Under the pieces are notes generated by a model. That model was not told the origin of the DNA. It ran no database searches and worked only from the letters and a program-made list of their open reading frames with translations. This document shows positions 24,047-32,940 of a DNA stretch of 33,786 nt, piece by piece (positions within the stretch are counted from its first letter, which is position 1; each line of letters opens with the position of its first letter). The stretch spans positions 1 to 33,786 of the forward strand of contig CAYPEK010000041.1 of assembly GCA_964409645.1 (NCBI GenBank), in the 5' to 3' direction. A program made the translations under genes and the position numbers. This stretch comes from CAYPEK01 sp964409645 (GTDB lineage: Bacteria; UBP15; UBA6099).

Positions 24047-26065
24047 TTTAAGATTGTTCATCGCTCGTTCTGTCAGGCTGACGTCCGGCGGCGGCGTGAT
24101 CTTTCTGAAGTTTTTCACGCTTGTCCAGCCTTCCCATTTCTTCCATTTCGATCCTTCGTCGAGCAATGCGCGGAGCTCTTTCAGTTTCGTTGACACTTTT
24201 TTCTTCCATTCCTTCAGGCGTTCGCGTGCCGCTTTTCTCTGCTCGGGGGTGAGGGATTTATCCTTGCTGTCGAGCAACGCGTTAGCCGTTTCCGCCGCAG
24301 CCTGATAAAGCTCGATGTTTGCAAGATAGATGCGCGCAGGAAACAGTATCTGGTCGTCATACAGCAACTCCGACCCCGGCGCAACGAGCGGCGAGGCCTC
24401 TTCGGCGTATTTGAGCGACAGTTTCGCGTCGGTGACAGCCTTTTCGATCACGGCACTGTCGCGGTGTTCCGCCGTCATGATGAGCAGCTTGTTCACTATC
24501 TCGTCCGTCCAGTCGAGCAGCCGAGTGAACCCGCCCGCGCCGGCGCTCGCGCTGTGCAGCGCTTTAAGGCTTTCCTCTATCTTCGGCGCTGCTTTTGCTC
24601 CGAAGTAGCGCGTCAGCCATTCCGAGTAGAATTTCTCCGGGTCGTAACCTTCCGGGTCCCACGCCGCGCGCGCGCACGCTTCCATGTTCAGGATGAAATG
24701 TTTGAAGTCCTGACCGTTTACAAAGTAATTGTGCGTCATGCCTCTGCGCACCGCTTCCATTGTGACTGTCTTAATGCGGTCGGGGTAGGGGTCCTGCATG
24801 ACGTGGTTAAGAAAATATCCGGCGTGGACATAAATTCCGAACTTGTGGCCTTTGAAGTCTTCCGGCCATTCTGAGTATTCGGCGTAACCGTTGTCCGCCC
24901 AGAGCATATCGATAGCGAGGTCGGGTTTGAAGTCGCCGGCGTTCCACATTATGCGGCCCTCCGACCACAGGTCGCAGATGACTTTTCCGCCCGGCTTGTT
25001 TTTATTGACCTCGCTCAACAAGCCGTCGAACATTTTCGTCATAAGCGGGCCGGGGCGTACGCCCTCCGCCATCTCGTCCTTGCATAAGTACGCTTTGTCC
25101 CACCACGGGTCACGCGGCCGCTGCAGGAACAGGTCCGCCTTGCCCAACGGGCTGTCGGTCATATAATCGTGATACACCTGCATCCAGTCGTCGTGATAGC
25201 GGCTGAGGCAGATTTTGTCGTAGGGCAGGTGGTGGAACTCCCAGCCGGTGTACATCGGCACCTGAACGAGCATTCCTTTGCTGTGCGCATAGTCGATTAT
25301 TTTGTTCACGAGGTCAACGTCGGTGTGGTAGTCCGTCATCTTCTTGTAGTATTCCCAGTTCCAGAACTCGGCGCGTCCGAGCGTGTCGTGCAGGTCGATG
25401 TAGTTGTATCTGAGTCGCGCGAGTGAATCGATCATCTCTTTCCATGTGTCGAACTCAATGATGAGTAGTTTACCCTTCCAGTTTGCAATCATGTCGTCGT
25501 CATTGTCGAAATAGCCGCGCAGCGGAAAAACGGGCGGTTTCTCGCGATAGGACACAACCGGAATTTTGAAACCTTTCTGCGGCGCGGGTGTTTTTCCGGT
25601 CCAATATTCGTAGGGATCGACACCGAGGAAACGTCTCGAAAATTCGTACGAACCGTAGAGAGTGCCGCGCGCGTCGCTGCCTGCGATCACGAGAGTAGTT
25701 TTGCCTTTAGCCGGTTTGTCTTTGAGTGAGACGAGAACGAAGGCCTCCGGGCCGGGGTCTTTAGCTGATACGCGCACGACACCTTTTTCGGCGAGCGCGC
25801 GGATTCCGCCGTGCGAGTCCCGTGTGCCGATGAATATGACGCGGTCGTATTTCTTGTCCTTGTACGATTTATAAGCCTTGTACGCCAGCGGGACCGGTTT
25901 TTCGCCGCAAACTCTTTCGATGTCTTTCGCGAGATCGGCTGCGGCGGTCTTTTCGGCGGGCGACGGATTGTCGCCGCCGACAATCAGCAACGGCGCAGCT
26001 CCGGCTACCGTTCCGCACAACAGTATTAGCATTACCGTAAAGAATATCTTCTTAATTTGAGTCAC
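24044..26065 (-). CDS. Exported GH115-like alpha-glucuronidase
   Basis: Secreted glycosidase (673 aa) of the GH115 type, whose members remove 4-O-methyl- or plain glucuronic acid from xylan or arabinogalactan. Sec signal at 1-22 (KKIFFTVMLILLCG, cut after AGA). The N-terminal domain shows the family pattern: RVIFIGTRDS, TLVIAGSDARGTLYGSYEF and FLGVDPYEYW. The barrel begins near PPVFPLRGYFDNDDD. The C-terminal third is helical and rich in Lys and Glu. The start was moved from a GTG at 26101 to the GTG at 26065, with GAAGGAG eight bases upstream and a signal peptide immediately after. Shorter than many GH115 proteins (800-1000 aa), so it may lack a terminal module; a GH20/DUF4838-like relative is the alternative. 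Confidence 0.72.
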   Translation of the reverse strand: MTQIKKIFFTVMLILLCGTVAGAAPLLIVGGDNPSPAEKTAAADLAKDIERVCGEKPVPLAYKAYKSYKDKKYDRVIFIGTRDSHGGIRALAEKGVVRVSAKDPGPEAFVLVSLKDKPAKGKTTLVIAGSDARGTLYGSYEFSRRFLGVDPYEYWTGKTPAPQKGFKIPVVSYREKPPVFPLRGYFDNDDDMIANWKGKLLIIEFDTWKEMIDSLARLRYNYIDLHDTLGRAEFWNWEYYKKMTDYHTDVDLVNKIIDYAHSKGMLVQVPMYTGWEFHHLPYDKICLSRYHDDWMQVYHDYMTDSPLGKADLFLQRPRDPWWDKAYLCKDEMAEGVRPGPLMTKMFDGLLSEVNKNKPGGKVICDLWSEGRIMWNAGDFKPDLAIDMLWADNGYAEYSEWPEDFKGHKFGIYVHAGYFLNHVMQDPYPDRIKTVTMEAVRRGMTHNYFVNGQDFKHFILNMEACARAAWDPEGYDPEKFYSEWLTRYFGAKAAPKIEESLKALHSASAGAGGFTRLLDWTDEIVNKLLIMTAEHRDSAVIEKAVTDAKLSLKYAEEASPLVAPGSELLYDDQILFPARIYLANIELYQAAAETANALLDSKDKSLTPEQRKAARERLKEWKKKVSTKLKELRALLDEGSKWKKWEGWTSVKNFRKITPPPDVSLTERAMNNLK

Positions 26066-26238
26066 TATGTTTGCTCCTTCGGTTGTTTGATCGGGCGGCA
26101 CTCGAAATACGAGACCCGAACTCTAATGGGCGTGTCGCGCCCGCGTCACGAATATTCTAATAGAAAAATACTCGTTTTTTGTACCCGGCGATCAGTTAAT
26201 TACAGATTCAATTGATAATTGATCTCTACAATATTTCT

Positions 26239-26266
26239 TTGAAATTTTTCAGAATTCAATCATAAT
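26239..26266 (+). promoter_or_regulatory. Sigma70-type promoter for aspartate kinase
   Basis: TTGAAA (26239-26244) and CATAAT (26261-26266), five of six matches each, spaced 16 bases. They lie about 35 bases before the start codon, in an A+T-rich gap. Transcription would start near 26273, giving a very short leader with no room for a lysine riboswitch. Confidence 0.55.
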
Positions 26267-26298
26267 AGATCGAGCAACAAAAAAGGGGGCTATGAGAT

Positions 26299-27840
26299 AT
26301 GTCGGCAGTCAGCAAAAGAAATGTGGCAAAAGAGAATAAAAAATCGTGCGGTGGTACGGATTGTGCCGCTTCGACGACGAAGATAAAAAACAACCCGATT
26401 ATAGTGACGAAGTTCGGCGGAACGCCGATGGCAAGCTCGGAAAACATCGAGAAAGTCATCGGGATGGTTCTCAAAAATCCGAAGCGGAAAATAGTTGTTG
26501 TATCCGCTCCGGGGAAGCGCCCGGACGGCGGGCCGAAGGTGGCCGAACTGCTGGCGAACGCGTCGAAGAAGAATCTGCCGGACAATCGCAAGGTGACCGA
26601 CTTGCTGATCAGCGCCGCAGAGTCCGCTTCGAAATCCGAAGAGCGCGCGAAGGTTGTGCGGGAGATCATAAGCCGGTTCGCGGAGATAGCGGACAACACC
26701 GGCGCGGGCACGGACATGCTTGAAGATGCGGTGCATGATCTTGAAAAGAGGCTATCAAGCAAGGCGGCGAAAGTGGAGCGGCTTGACGCGATCAAGGCAT
26801 ACGGTGAGGAGTGGTCCGCTCGCATTCTCGCAAAGGCGCTTGTGAACCGTGGCGTGAAGGCAAAATACATCGATCCGAAGGAAGCGGGTATCGTCGTGAC
26901 CCCGCAGTTCGGTAACTCGCAGCCGGAGGAAGTGACTTTTAAGAATATTAAGAAGTACGCCGGCACGAAGGAAATACTCGTTGTGCCGGGATTCTACGGA
27001 TATACGAAGGATGGCCGCATCGCTACGTTCAGCCGCGGTGGCTCGGACCTGACCGGATCGTTGTTCGCTGCGGCGGTAAACGCGGAAGTTTACGAAAACT
27101 TCTCGGACGTACCGGGTATTTTTGTTGCCGATCCGAAAATAGCCGATAAGCCGAAACCGGATATTATCAAGAAGCTGACGTTCAGGGAACTGCGCGAGCT
27201 TGCTTATTCCGGATTCTCGGTTTTCCACGACGAGGCGGTTCAGCCGATTCTGAAGTACGCTCCGAATGTTCCGATACACGTGCGGCACTTCGCGTATCCC
27301 GACCTTCAGGGCACATGGATCGTCATGCAGCGGCGGGCGGTGAAACACGAAGTGGCCGGGATCGCGGTGGACTTCGGATTTGTTTCGATTAATGTAGAGA
27401 AGCACCTGATGAACAGGGAGATCGGATTCGGCCGGCGGCTCCTGCAGATTTTTGAGGATCACGGCCTATCATACGAACACTCGCCGTCGAGCATCGACAG
27501 CATCTCGGTTGTATTGAGGATGAAGAAGATCGAGCAGGAGCAATTGCTGGACAACATCGTGAAGAGAATTGCGAAGGAATTCAATCCGGACAACATAAGA
27601 GTGGAAAAAGACCTCGCGATGATCTGCATAGTCGGCGAAGGCATGAAGGCCAGCGTAGGAATCGCCGCGAACGCGACGGAGGCCATCTCGGCGGCTGGTG
27701 TGAACATCGAGATGATCACGCAGGGCGCTTCCGAAATCAGCATTGTGTTCGGTGTTAAGGACAAGGGAGCGAAGGATGCAGTTAGATCGCTCTATAAGAA
27801 ACTGGTGCTCGGCAGGAAAAAAAGCGCAAAGAAACGATAA
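26299..27840 (+). CDS. Aspartate kinase (monofunctional)
   Basis: Catalyses phosphorylation of L-aspartate, the first step toward lysine, threonine, methionine and diaminopimelate. The kinase domain begins at VTKFGGT (Lys38) and includes YGYTKDGRIATFSRGGSDL, the aspartate/ATP-binding loop. Two ACT domains follow in the last third (VAGIAVDFGFVSINVE and DLAMICIVGEG...GVNIEMITQG), implying feedback control by amino acids. The protein is 513 aa. The first 30 residues are an unusual Lys-rich extension with SCGGTDC; no later Met fits better. The gene stands alone between its own promoter and a terminator. The lysC name is not used because the isozyme class is not clear. Confidence 0.95.
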   Translation: MSAVSKRNVAKENKKSCGGTDCAASTTKIKNNPIIVTKFGGTPMASSENIEKVIGMVLKNPKRKIVVVSAPGKRPDGGPKVAELLANASKKNLPDNRKVTDLLISAAESASKSEERAKVVREIISRFAEIADNTGAGTDMLEDAVHDLEKRLSSKAAKVERLDAIKAYGEEWSARILAKALVNRGVKAKYIDPKEAGIVVTPQFGNSQPEEVTFKNIKKYAGTKEILVVPGFYGYTKDGRIATFSRGGSDLTGSLFAAAVNAEVYENFSDVPGIFVADPKIADKPKPDIIKKLTFRELRELAYSGFSVFHDEAVQPILKYAPNVPIHVRHFAYPDLQGTWIVMQRRAVKHEVAGIAVDFGFVSINVEKHLMNREIGFGRRLLQIFEDHGLSYEHSPSSIDSISVVLRMKKIEQEQLLDNIVKRIAKEFNPDNIRVEKDLAMICIVGEGMKASVGIAANATEAISAAGVNIEMITQGASEISIVFGVKDKGAKDAVRSLYKKLVLGRKKSAKKR

Positions 27841-27864
27841 GCGGAACTTAACGGAAATATACGA

Positions 27865-27890
27865 GGGGCTTCCGGAAGGGAGCCCCTTTT
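27865..27890 (+). terminator. Rho-independent terminator of aspartate kinase
   Basis: GGGGCTTCC (27865-27873) pairs with GGGAGCCCC (27878-27886), one T-G wobble, closed by a GGAA tetraloop and followed by TTTT. It lies 24 bases after the stop codon. Its T-tract overlaps the end of the convergent GT9 gene. Confidence 0.88.
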
Positions 27891-28935
27891 AGTTTTCGAG
27901 AAGTTCGATTGCGGCTTGATATACGGTTTCGGTCGAGATGTCTTCAAGGCATTTTCTATGAGTGCAGTTATGATCCGAGCACGGGGTGCAGTCCGCAAAG
28001 AGGCAGATTTCTCTTTTGCGTGCACCGAGTAGTCCGAAGCGACCCGGAAGTGTCGGGCCGTAGATTCCTACGCAGGGCGCTCCCGTTGCGTCGGCGACAT
28101 GCAGCGGGCCGGAATCGACTCCGACAATCACATTGCAACGCGCCATCAGCGCGGCGGAATCGAGGATGGATTTTCGGGAGAAGTCTTCGATGAGGATGCT
28201 TGTTTTTGCTTTTGATGTAATTTCATCTATGACGGTTTTGTCGGCGGGCGATCCGAAGCATATCACCCGGCAGCCAGCTTTTTCCGCGAGCATGTCGCAA
28301 AGTTCCGCGAATTTACCCGAGTTCCAGTTTCTCGAATGGTGTCCTGCGGCGGGTATGATCCCCGCGAGCAGGTCTTCCGGCGACACACTGCAACCCGAAT
28401 AGAACTCTTCGGCGTAGCGCCGGTTCTCCTCGGGGATTTGTATTTCGAGCGTGGCGGATGGATTCGGTGCGCCGAGTGCTCGGACGAGATCGAGCGAAAT
28501 GTCGGCGGTGTGCCGTTTGTCTCTGTCCGGCGACTCAACCGGAAAATCCGAGAAGAAGTTGTTCGAGGAGTAGCTAACGAGATAACGCGCGCCGCCGAGC
28601 GAAAGGAGCATGGACGGCGCAAATTTCCTCTGCGTGTCCACAATGAGGTCGAACCGCTCTTTTCTCATGTCTTTTATGAATTTCAGCAGTTGGCCGGCGG
28701 TGCGCGATTCGTAAAAATGGAATTCAAACAAATCGTCGATGTACGGGCAGTTGTCGAATACCGGGCGAACGTAGCCGCGTTGCAGTTTGCCTATGAAAGT
28801 TGTTTTCGCGCCGGGGAATAACCGCTTCAGTTCCCTGAACAGCGGAATTATGAACAGCAGGTCGCCGAGGCCCGGAATACCGATATAAACCCCGATTTTC
28901 CGGATGTTGTTCAGTGATCCCGGTTTTTTTTTCAC
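27889..28935 (-). CDS. GT9 heptosyltransferase-like glycosyltransferase (third in cluster)
   Basis: Family GT9 transferase (348 aa), related to ADP-heptose:LPS heptosyltransferases. Features: VYIGIPGLGDLLF near the N-terminus (donor/acceptor Gly-Asp loop), GVDSGPLHVADATGAP with GIYGPT near the C-terminus (nucleotide-binding region), and a closing CTPCSDHNC...C segment. The GTG at 28935 with GGAG upstream is preferred. The longer frame to 29169 would run into the GT2 gene, and its first 78 residues are Arg-rich and unlike the family. It is the promoter-distal end of the cluster and converges on aspartate kinase. Confidence 0.85.
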   Translation of the reverse strand: MKKKPGSLNNIRKIGVYIGIPGLGDLLFIIPLFRELKRLFPGAKTTFIGKLQRGYVRPVFDNCPYIDDLFEFHFYESRTAGQLLKFIKDMRKERFDLIVDTQRKFAPSMLLSLGGARYLVSYSSNNFFSDFPVESPDRDKRHTADISLDLVRALGAPNPSATLEIQIPEENRRYAEEFYSGCSVSPEDLLAGIIPAAGHHSRNWNSGKFAELCDMLAEKAGCRVICFGSPADKTVIDEITSKAKTSILIEDFSRKSILDSAALMARCNVIVGVDSGPLHVADATGAPCVGIYGPTLPGRFGLLGARKREICLFADCTPCSDHNCTHRKCLEDISTETVYQAAIELLEN

Positions 28936-28964
28936 TGTTTTTTCTCCGAAGAAACGGCGCGATG

Positions 28965-29897
28965 TCAGGAGCGGCTTTTTTCGCGGATGAATTCGTCGTA
29001 AACCCGCGAAAGGCCTTCGAGCCGCTCGACGTTGTTTTTCGACTTGTCGCCTCGTGCGAACTTTCGCCGCCGCGACCAGAGTTTCGGGTATATCTGCGCC
29101 GCCATGATCGCCCGCAGGGCCGCTCTGTGCATCGCTGGATAGTGCTTCTTGTAGAAATGGAATATCCATTTGTAATGATTGTACGAAATTTTCGCCATGT
29201 CGTGATACGTGTCGCTGTCCAGATGCCGCTGCCCGCGTTTATGGATCACCGACACGGAGTGGAGATAGTGTATTCTCCAGCCCGCGCGGCGCGCGCGCCA
29301 GCAGAGTTCGACGTCTTCGCCGTACATCCAGAATTCCTCGTCGAACGAACCGACTTCATCGACAGTCTCGCGGCGGATCATGAAGCATGCCCCGCAGATC
29401 ACTTCGACCTCGGTGTCTTTCGTTATTTCACCCGGTTTCACTTCGTAGCCGCCGAACCACTTGCCGAGGTAGAGCGTGTCGATAAGCGTTCGGGGAAGGG
29501 TGGGGAACCTGTAGATGCACGGCTCCTCGCTTCCGTCCGAGTTGACGGTACGGCAACCGATTATACCGGCCTTCGGGTTTGCTCTGAAAAACTCCGCCAT
29601 TGCTTTTAGCGTGCCCGGCGGCATTTCCGTATCAGGATTCAGGAAAAGGATCAGATCGCCGGTCGAGAGCGCGACTCCCTGATTGCAGGCTTTCGCGAAA
29701 CCGGCGTTATCTTTGTTTTCGACGATTGTAACCCACGGGTGCGTCTGCCGGAACGCCGCCACCGAACCGTCGGATGAGGTGTTGTCCACAAGGATAACCT
29801 CGAAAGCAAGTTCCGATCGGATGCGTTCGAGCGAGGCAAGGCACTCGAGCACGAGCTGTTTCATGTTGTAGTTGACGATTATGATCGAAAGGTCCAT
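28965..29897 (-). CDS. GT2 glycosyltransferase (rhamnosyltransferase-like)
   Basis: Cytoplasmic GT-A transferase of family GT2 (310 aa), inverting, using a nucleotide sugar. VILVDNTSSDGS binds the nucleotide, FLNPDTEM holds the metal-binding Asp, and MYGEDVELCWRARRAGW supplies the catalytic base region typical of the rhamnosyltransferase-like subgroup. MDLSIIIVNYN is the usual N-terminus. The C-terminal 70 residues are basic and may bind membrane or partner. It starts 12 bases after the preceding GT9 stop. Confidence 0.9.
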   Translation of the reverse strand: MDLSIIIVNYNMKQLVLECLASLERIRSELAFEVILVDNTSSDGSVAAFRQTHPWVTIVENKDNAGFAKACNQGVALSTGDLILFLNPDTEMPPGTLKAMAEFFRANPKAGIIGCRTVNSDGSEEPCIYRFPTLPRTLIDTLYLGKWFGGYEVKPGEITKDTEVEVICGACFMIRRETVDEVGSFDEEFWMYGEDVELCWRARRAGWRIHYLHSVSVIHKRGQRHLDSDTYHDMAKISYNHYKWIFHFYKKHYPAMHRAALRAIMAAQIYPKLWSRRRKFARGDKSKNNVERLEGLSRVYDEFIREKSRS

Positions 29898-29909
29898 GCG
29901 CCGCCGCCG

Positions 29910-30923
29910 TCAGCGAATGATCTGGCGGACTCCTTTGAAAACTTCTTTCGGCAGTATTGCGCCGAGGCAGAAATATTTTTCGACGTCGAGCTCGCATTCC
30001 GGGCACGAGCAGGGCGAGCAATCGACGCCCCGGTAGAATGTCAGGTTGCCGACACCGGCCGGTGCGTGGTATGCGGGGTTGGTTGGCCCGAACAGGCCGG
30101 CGGTGGGCACTTCGAGGAGCGCGGCGGCGTGCATCAGCCCGCTGTCGTTGCTTACGAATGCCGAACAGCGCTCGATCAACGCGATTGCCTGCCGGATTGT
30201 CGTTTCCCCGGATGCGATTGCGAATGAGCACTCTTCACCCGCGATGCGTTGTATTTCTTCCGCGCGGTTTCTTTCCTCCGCTGAGCCGAATACGATGAAT
30301 CTCGCGCCGACGGCGCCGGCCAGTTTCTGCGCGAGGTCCGCGTAATGCTCGACCGGCCACTGTTTCGAGCGCCACCCGCCCGCGGGATTCAGACCGACTA
30401 TTTTATCTCCATTCAGATATCCGTGTCTTGCCAGAAAATCCGATGCGAAAGCTCGATCCGATTCGGACAGCCAGATTTCGTTGTATCTGCGCTTCGGAAT
30501 GATGCCGACTGTTTTGAGAATTTCAAACACGCCTTCGACACCGTTCATCGGGCGTTCGAGCGTTATGATTTTCGACCTGTAGCGCGCTCCAGATATTTTC
30601 GAAATGATGTCGAAGCGGTTAGTGTTCTGAAGATTCAGGACGAGGTCGAACCCGTAAGACCTGATGTCGAACGCGAATTTGATGAAACCTTTCAGGTCTT
30701 CCGAATTTTTTCTTTTTTTGTAGGGGATAATTTCAGTGACGTAGGGACATGGTTCCATGAGCTCGACATACTGCTCGCTCGTCATGAAATAAATCTTCGC
30801 GGTCGGAAAGTATTTTGCCACGGCGACAAGCGCCGGGAACGATCTGATTAAATCGCCGAGCGCACTCGTTTTGATGACGAGTATCTTTTTCACCGTGTCT
30901 TTGTCAATTTCAATGCGAGTCAT
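29910..30923 (-). CDS. GT9 heptosyltransferase-like glycosyltransferase (second in cluster)
   Basis: GT9 protein of 337 aa. ILVIKTSALGDLIRSFPAL is the N-terminal loop of the family, NPAGGWRSKQWP matches the region before the second Rossmann domain, and SNDSGLMHAAALLEVP with FGPTNP binds the nucleotide part. CSPCSCPEC...C closes the protein. The ATG at 30923 has only a poor ribosome site. Sugar donor not known; family precedent is ADP-heptose. It lies between two GT2 genes. Confidence 0.9.
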   Translation of the reverse strand: MTRIEIDKDTVKKILVIKTSALGDLIRSFPALVAVAKYFPTAKIYFMTSEQYVELMEPCPYVTEIIPYKKRKNSEDLKGFIKFAFDIRSYGFDLVLNLQNTNRFDIISKISGARYRSKIITLERPMNGVEGVFEILKTVGIIPKRRYNEIWLSESDRAFASDFLARHGYLNGDKIVGLNPAGGWRSKQWPVEHYADLAQKLAGAVGARFIVFGSAEERNRAEEIQRIAGEECSFAIASGETTIRQAIALIERCSAFVSNDSGLMHAAALLEVPTAGLFGPTNPAYHAPAGVGNLTFYRGVDCSPCSCPECELDVEKYFCLGAILPKEVFKGVRQIIR

Positions 30924-30985
30924 AACATGACCGTTTCACCGGGCACGCTTAATCCCGTGCCGACAAAAGGCTCCATATACAATAT

Positions 30986-31933
30986 CTATTTTCCGGCCGA
31001 TTTTTTGCTTGCGCCGAAAATGCCGCCTGCGAGCTCGCGATACGCGCGGTATCTCGACAGCGTTTTCTCGTCAGCGCTCCCGGTGCGGATGCGAAGCCCG
31101 TTGAGGAGAAGTTTGTAAGCTATTTCCATGTAGATGAACAGCGCCCAGACCGCCACAAACGGCTTCGGGTAGTGCTTATTGTATAGGTAAAGTGCGCTGC
31201 GCCGCGAACTTGTTATCGTTATGTAAGGCTCCTGATCCGTGCTTGCGTATCCGTGATGGATGATGTTCCTGTTTTTCAGCGCGTACGTGTCCCAACCCTT
31301 GCGCCGGGTGCGAATGCACCAGTCGATGTCGTCGGCGTAAAGGAACGAATTCTCGTCCAATAGACCCACCTGATTGGCGGCGGTGCGGCGGATCATCAGG
31401 CAGGCGCCCTTTACGATGTCCACCGGGATCGCGCCCTCCTCGAAGATCGGCGGGTGCAGGTCTCTGATCTTCAGAACTCGTTTTGCTATCTTTGAGAAGA
31501 ACGGCATCTTTTCAAAGTATCGCGAGAGCGGCACCGGAAAGTCGAACCACGAAGTTTGCAGCGAACCGTCGGTATTAAGAAGCTGACAGCCGACCACGCC
31601 GACGTGCGGGTGCGCGTCGAGGAATCGCACCATCGCGCCCAAAGCGTCCGGGTTTACTTCCGTATCCGGATTGAGAAGCAGTATGTGTTTCGATTCCGAT
31701 TTTCGTATGCCCTGATTATTCGCCACCGAATATCCGACGTTGTTGTTGTTGCGTATCAGCAGAGCATCCGGATATTTCGCGACCGTCATCTCCGCCGAAC
31801 CGTCGCCGGAATTGTTGTCCACGACAACGACCCTGTATGAGAACGGGTATTCCGAGGAATAGATCGACGCGAGACACTTGTCGAGCAGGTCGCGTGTTTT
31901 GTAACTAACTATTATTATCGCAAGGTCAAACAT
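30986..31933 (-). CDS. GT2 glycosyltransferase (second paralogue)
   Basis: GT2 transferase of 315 aa, clearly related to the one at 28965-29897. VVVVDNNSGDGS, LLNPDTEV and YADDIDWCIRTRRKGW correspond position by position. A short hydrophobic stretch at about 250-270 (FVAVWALFIYMEIAYKLLL) may sit in the membrane surface. The ATG at 31933 overlaps the end of the preceding GT9 gene by 8 bases, so the two are translationally coupled. A 62-base gap follows before the next GT9 gene. Confidence 0.9.
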   Translation of the reverse strand: MFDLAIIIVSYKTRDLLDKCLASIYSSEYPFSYRVVVVDNNSGDGSAEMTVAKYPDALLIRNNNNVGYSVANNQGIRKSESKHILLLNPDTEVNPDALGAMVRFLDAHPHVGVVGCQLLNTDGSLQTSWFDFPVPLSRYFEKMPFFSKIAKRVLKIRDLHPPIFEEGAIPVDIVKGACLMIRRTAANQVGLLDENSFLYADDIDWCIRTRRKGWDTYALKNRNIIHHGYASTDQEPYITITSSRRSALYLYNKHYPKPFVAVWALFIYMEIAYKLLLNGLRIRTGSADEKTLSRYRAYRELAGGIFGASKKSAGK

Positions 31934-32939
31934 TTTTCTTCAGCAGTTCGTCGGCCGCGGCGGTTATTGCTTCAGGCGGAATGTCGCCGATGCACGAGTC
32001 GCGTCCGCACTCCGGAAATTTGCACGGGTTGCATGGCTCCCTGTGCCATACTATTCTGTGAGCCTCGCCGCGCGGCCCGTATCTTTCGGCGTTTGTCGGT
32101 CCGAAAATCGCAACTGTCGGTGTTCCGACCGCCACACCAAGGTGCATCGGGCCGCTGTCGTTCGAGATCAGCATCCGACAGTTCTTCAGCAGCGCGCCGG
32201 TTTCGAGAAGATCGAGCGTACCGGCAAGGTTCAAAGCGCGTCCGCCGAGCGCTGCGGTTGCCTTTTCGCAAACCTCCCGGTCCGGCGCCGCTCCTATCAG
32301 AACGAACCGCAGTCTGTCGCCGCCGTCGATCGATTCGATCGCCTTCGCCAATTTTTCGACCGGATAAAGTTTATACGGACTCCCCGCGCCGGGATAGACC
32401 GCGACCACGTTTTTTTTCGGATTCTCCAGCCCGAGGTCGGCTGTTTTTGCAATAACCTTATTCTCGATGTCCTGAGGAATCGTTATGTATATCTGCCTCG
32501 TTGTCGGCTTAATTCCCGCCAGTTCAAGCACATCGAGATGTCTGTCGATGGCGTGGCGGCTCATTACATTCTGATTTTTCAGATGCGCTTTATGTGCCGC
32601 TATTCTGTATCTCGACCGCACGAAGTACGGGAAAGCCGAATTTCTCAGATCAACCGCGAGGTCGAACCGTTTAGCGCGTAATTCACCGACAAACTTTGCC
32701 GCGCCGCTGAATTTCGCGTGGCGTCCGCGATTTTCGTAAATGTACAGGGCGTCGGCCCATTCGTGCTTGTCGATCAGCGGCGCCGCTGTGGGGCCCGTGA
32801 CCACGGTCAGCTTTGCCCCCGGAAAGTTATCTTTCAGCGATTTCATGGCTGGGGTGGTGAGGATGACGTCGCCGATGCAAGTCAGGCTGATCAGGAGCAT
32901 CCTGTCCACGTTCTTATAGAAATTGCCGGAACTTTCCAT
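31926..32939 (-). CDS. GT9 heptosyltransferase-like glycosyltransferase (first in cluster)
   Basis: GT9 protein of 337 aa. LLISLTCIGDVILTTPAM is the N-terminal donor loop, VAVYPGAGSPYKLYP the central one, and SNDSGPMHLGVAVGTP with FGPTN the C-terminal nucleotide site. EPCNPCKFPEC...C closes the protein. The start was moved from 33011 to the ATG at 32939, which has GGGAG upstream and follows the GT4 stop by a single base. It overlaps the next GT2 gene by 8 bases. Confidence 0.9.
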   Translation of the reverse strand: MESSGNFYKNVDRMLLISLTCIGDVILTTPAMKSLKDNFPGAKLTVVTGPTAAPLIDKHEWADALYIYENRGRHAKFSGAAKFVGELRAKRFDLAVDLRNSAFPYFVRSRYRIAAHKAHLKNQNVMSRHAIDRHLDVLELAGIKPTTRQIYITIPQDIENKVIAKTADLGLENPKKNVVAVYPGAGSPYKLYPVEKLAKAIESIDGGDRLRFVLIGAAPDREVCEKATAALGGRALNLAGTLDLLETGALLKNCRMLISNDSGPMHLGVAVGTPTVAIFGPTNAERYGPRGEAHRIVWHREPCNPCKFPECGRDSCIGDIPPEAITAAADELLKKNV

Positions 32940-32940
32940 G

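Noticed and set aside
26267..26298. Lysine riboswitch before aspartate kinase
   Set aside because: The leader from the likely transcription start is only about 25 bases, far too short for the known lysine riboswitch.
30942..30961. GGCACG/CGTGCC hairpin in the 62-base gap within the glycosyltransferase cluster
   Set aside because: Short stem and no T-tract on either strand; could be chance or a minor attenuating hairpin, but it is not supported.
32043..32681. 212-residue plus-strand frame opposite a GT9 gene
   Set aside because: Antisense to a conserved glycosyltransferase core; composition typical of shadow frames.
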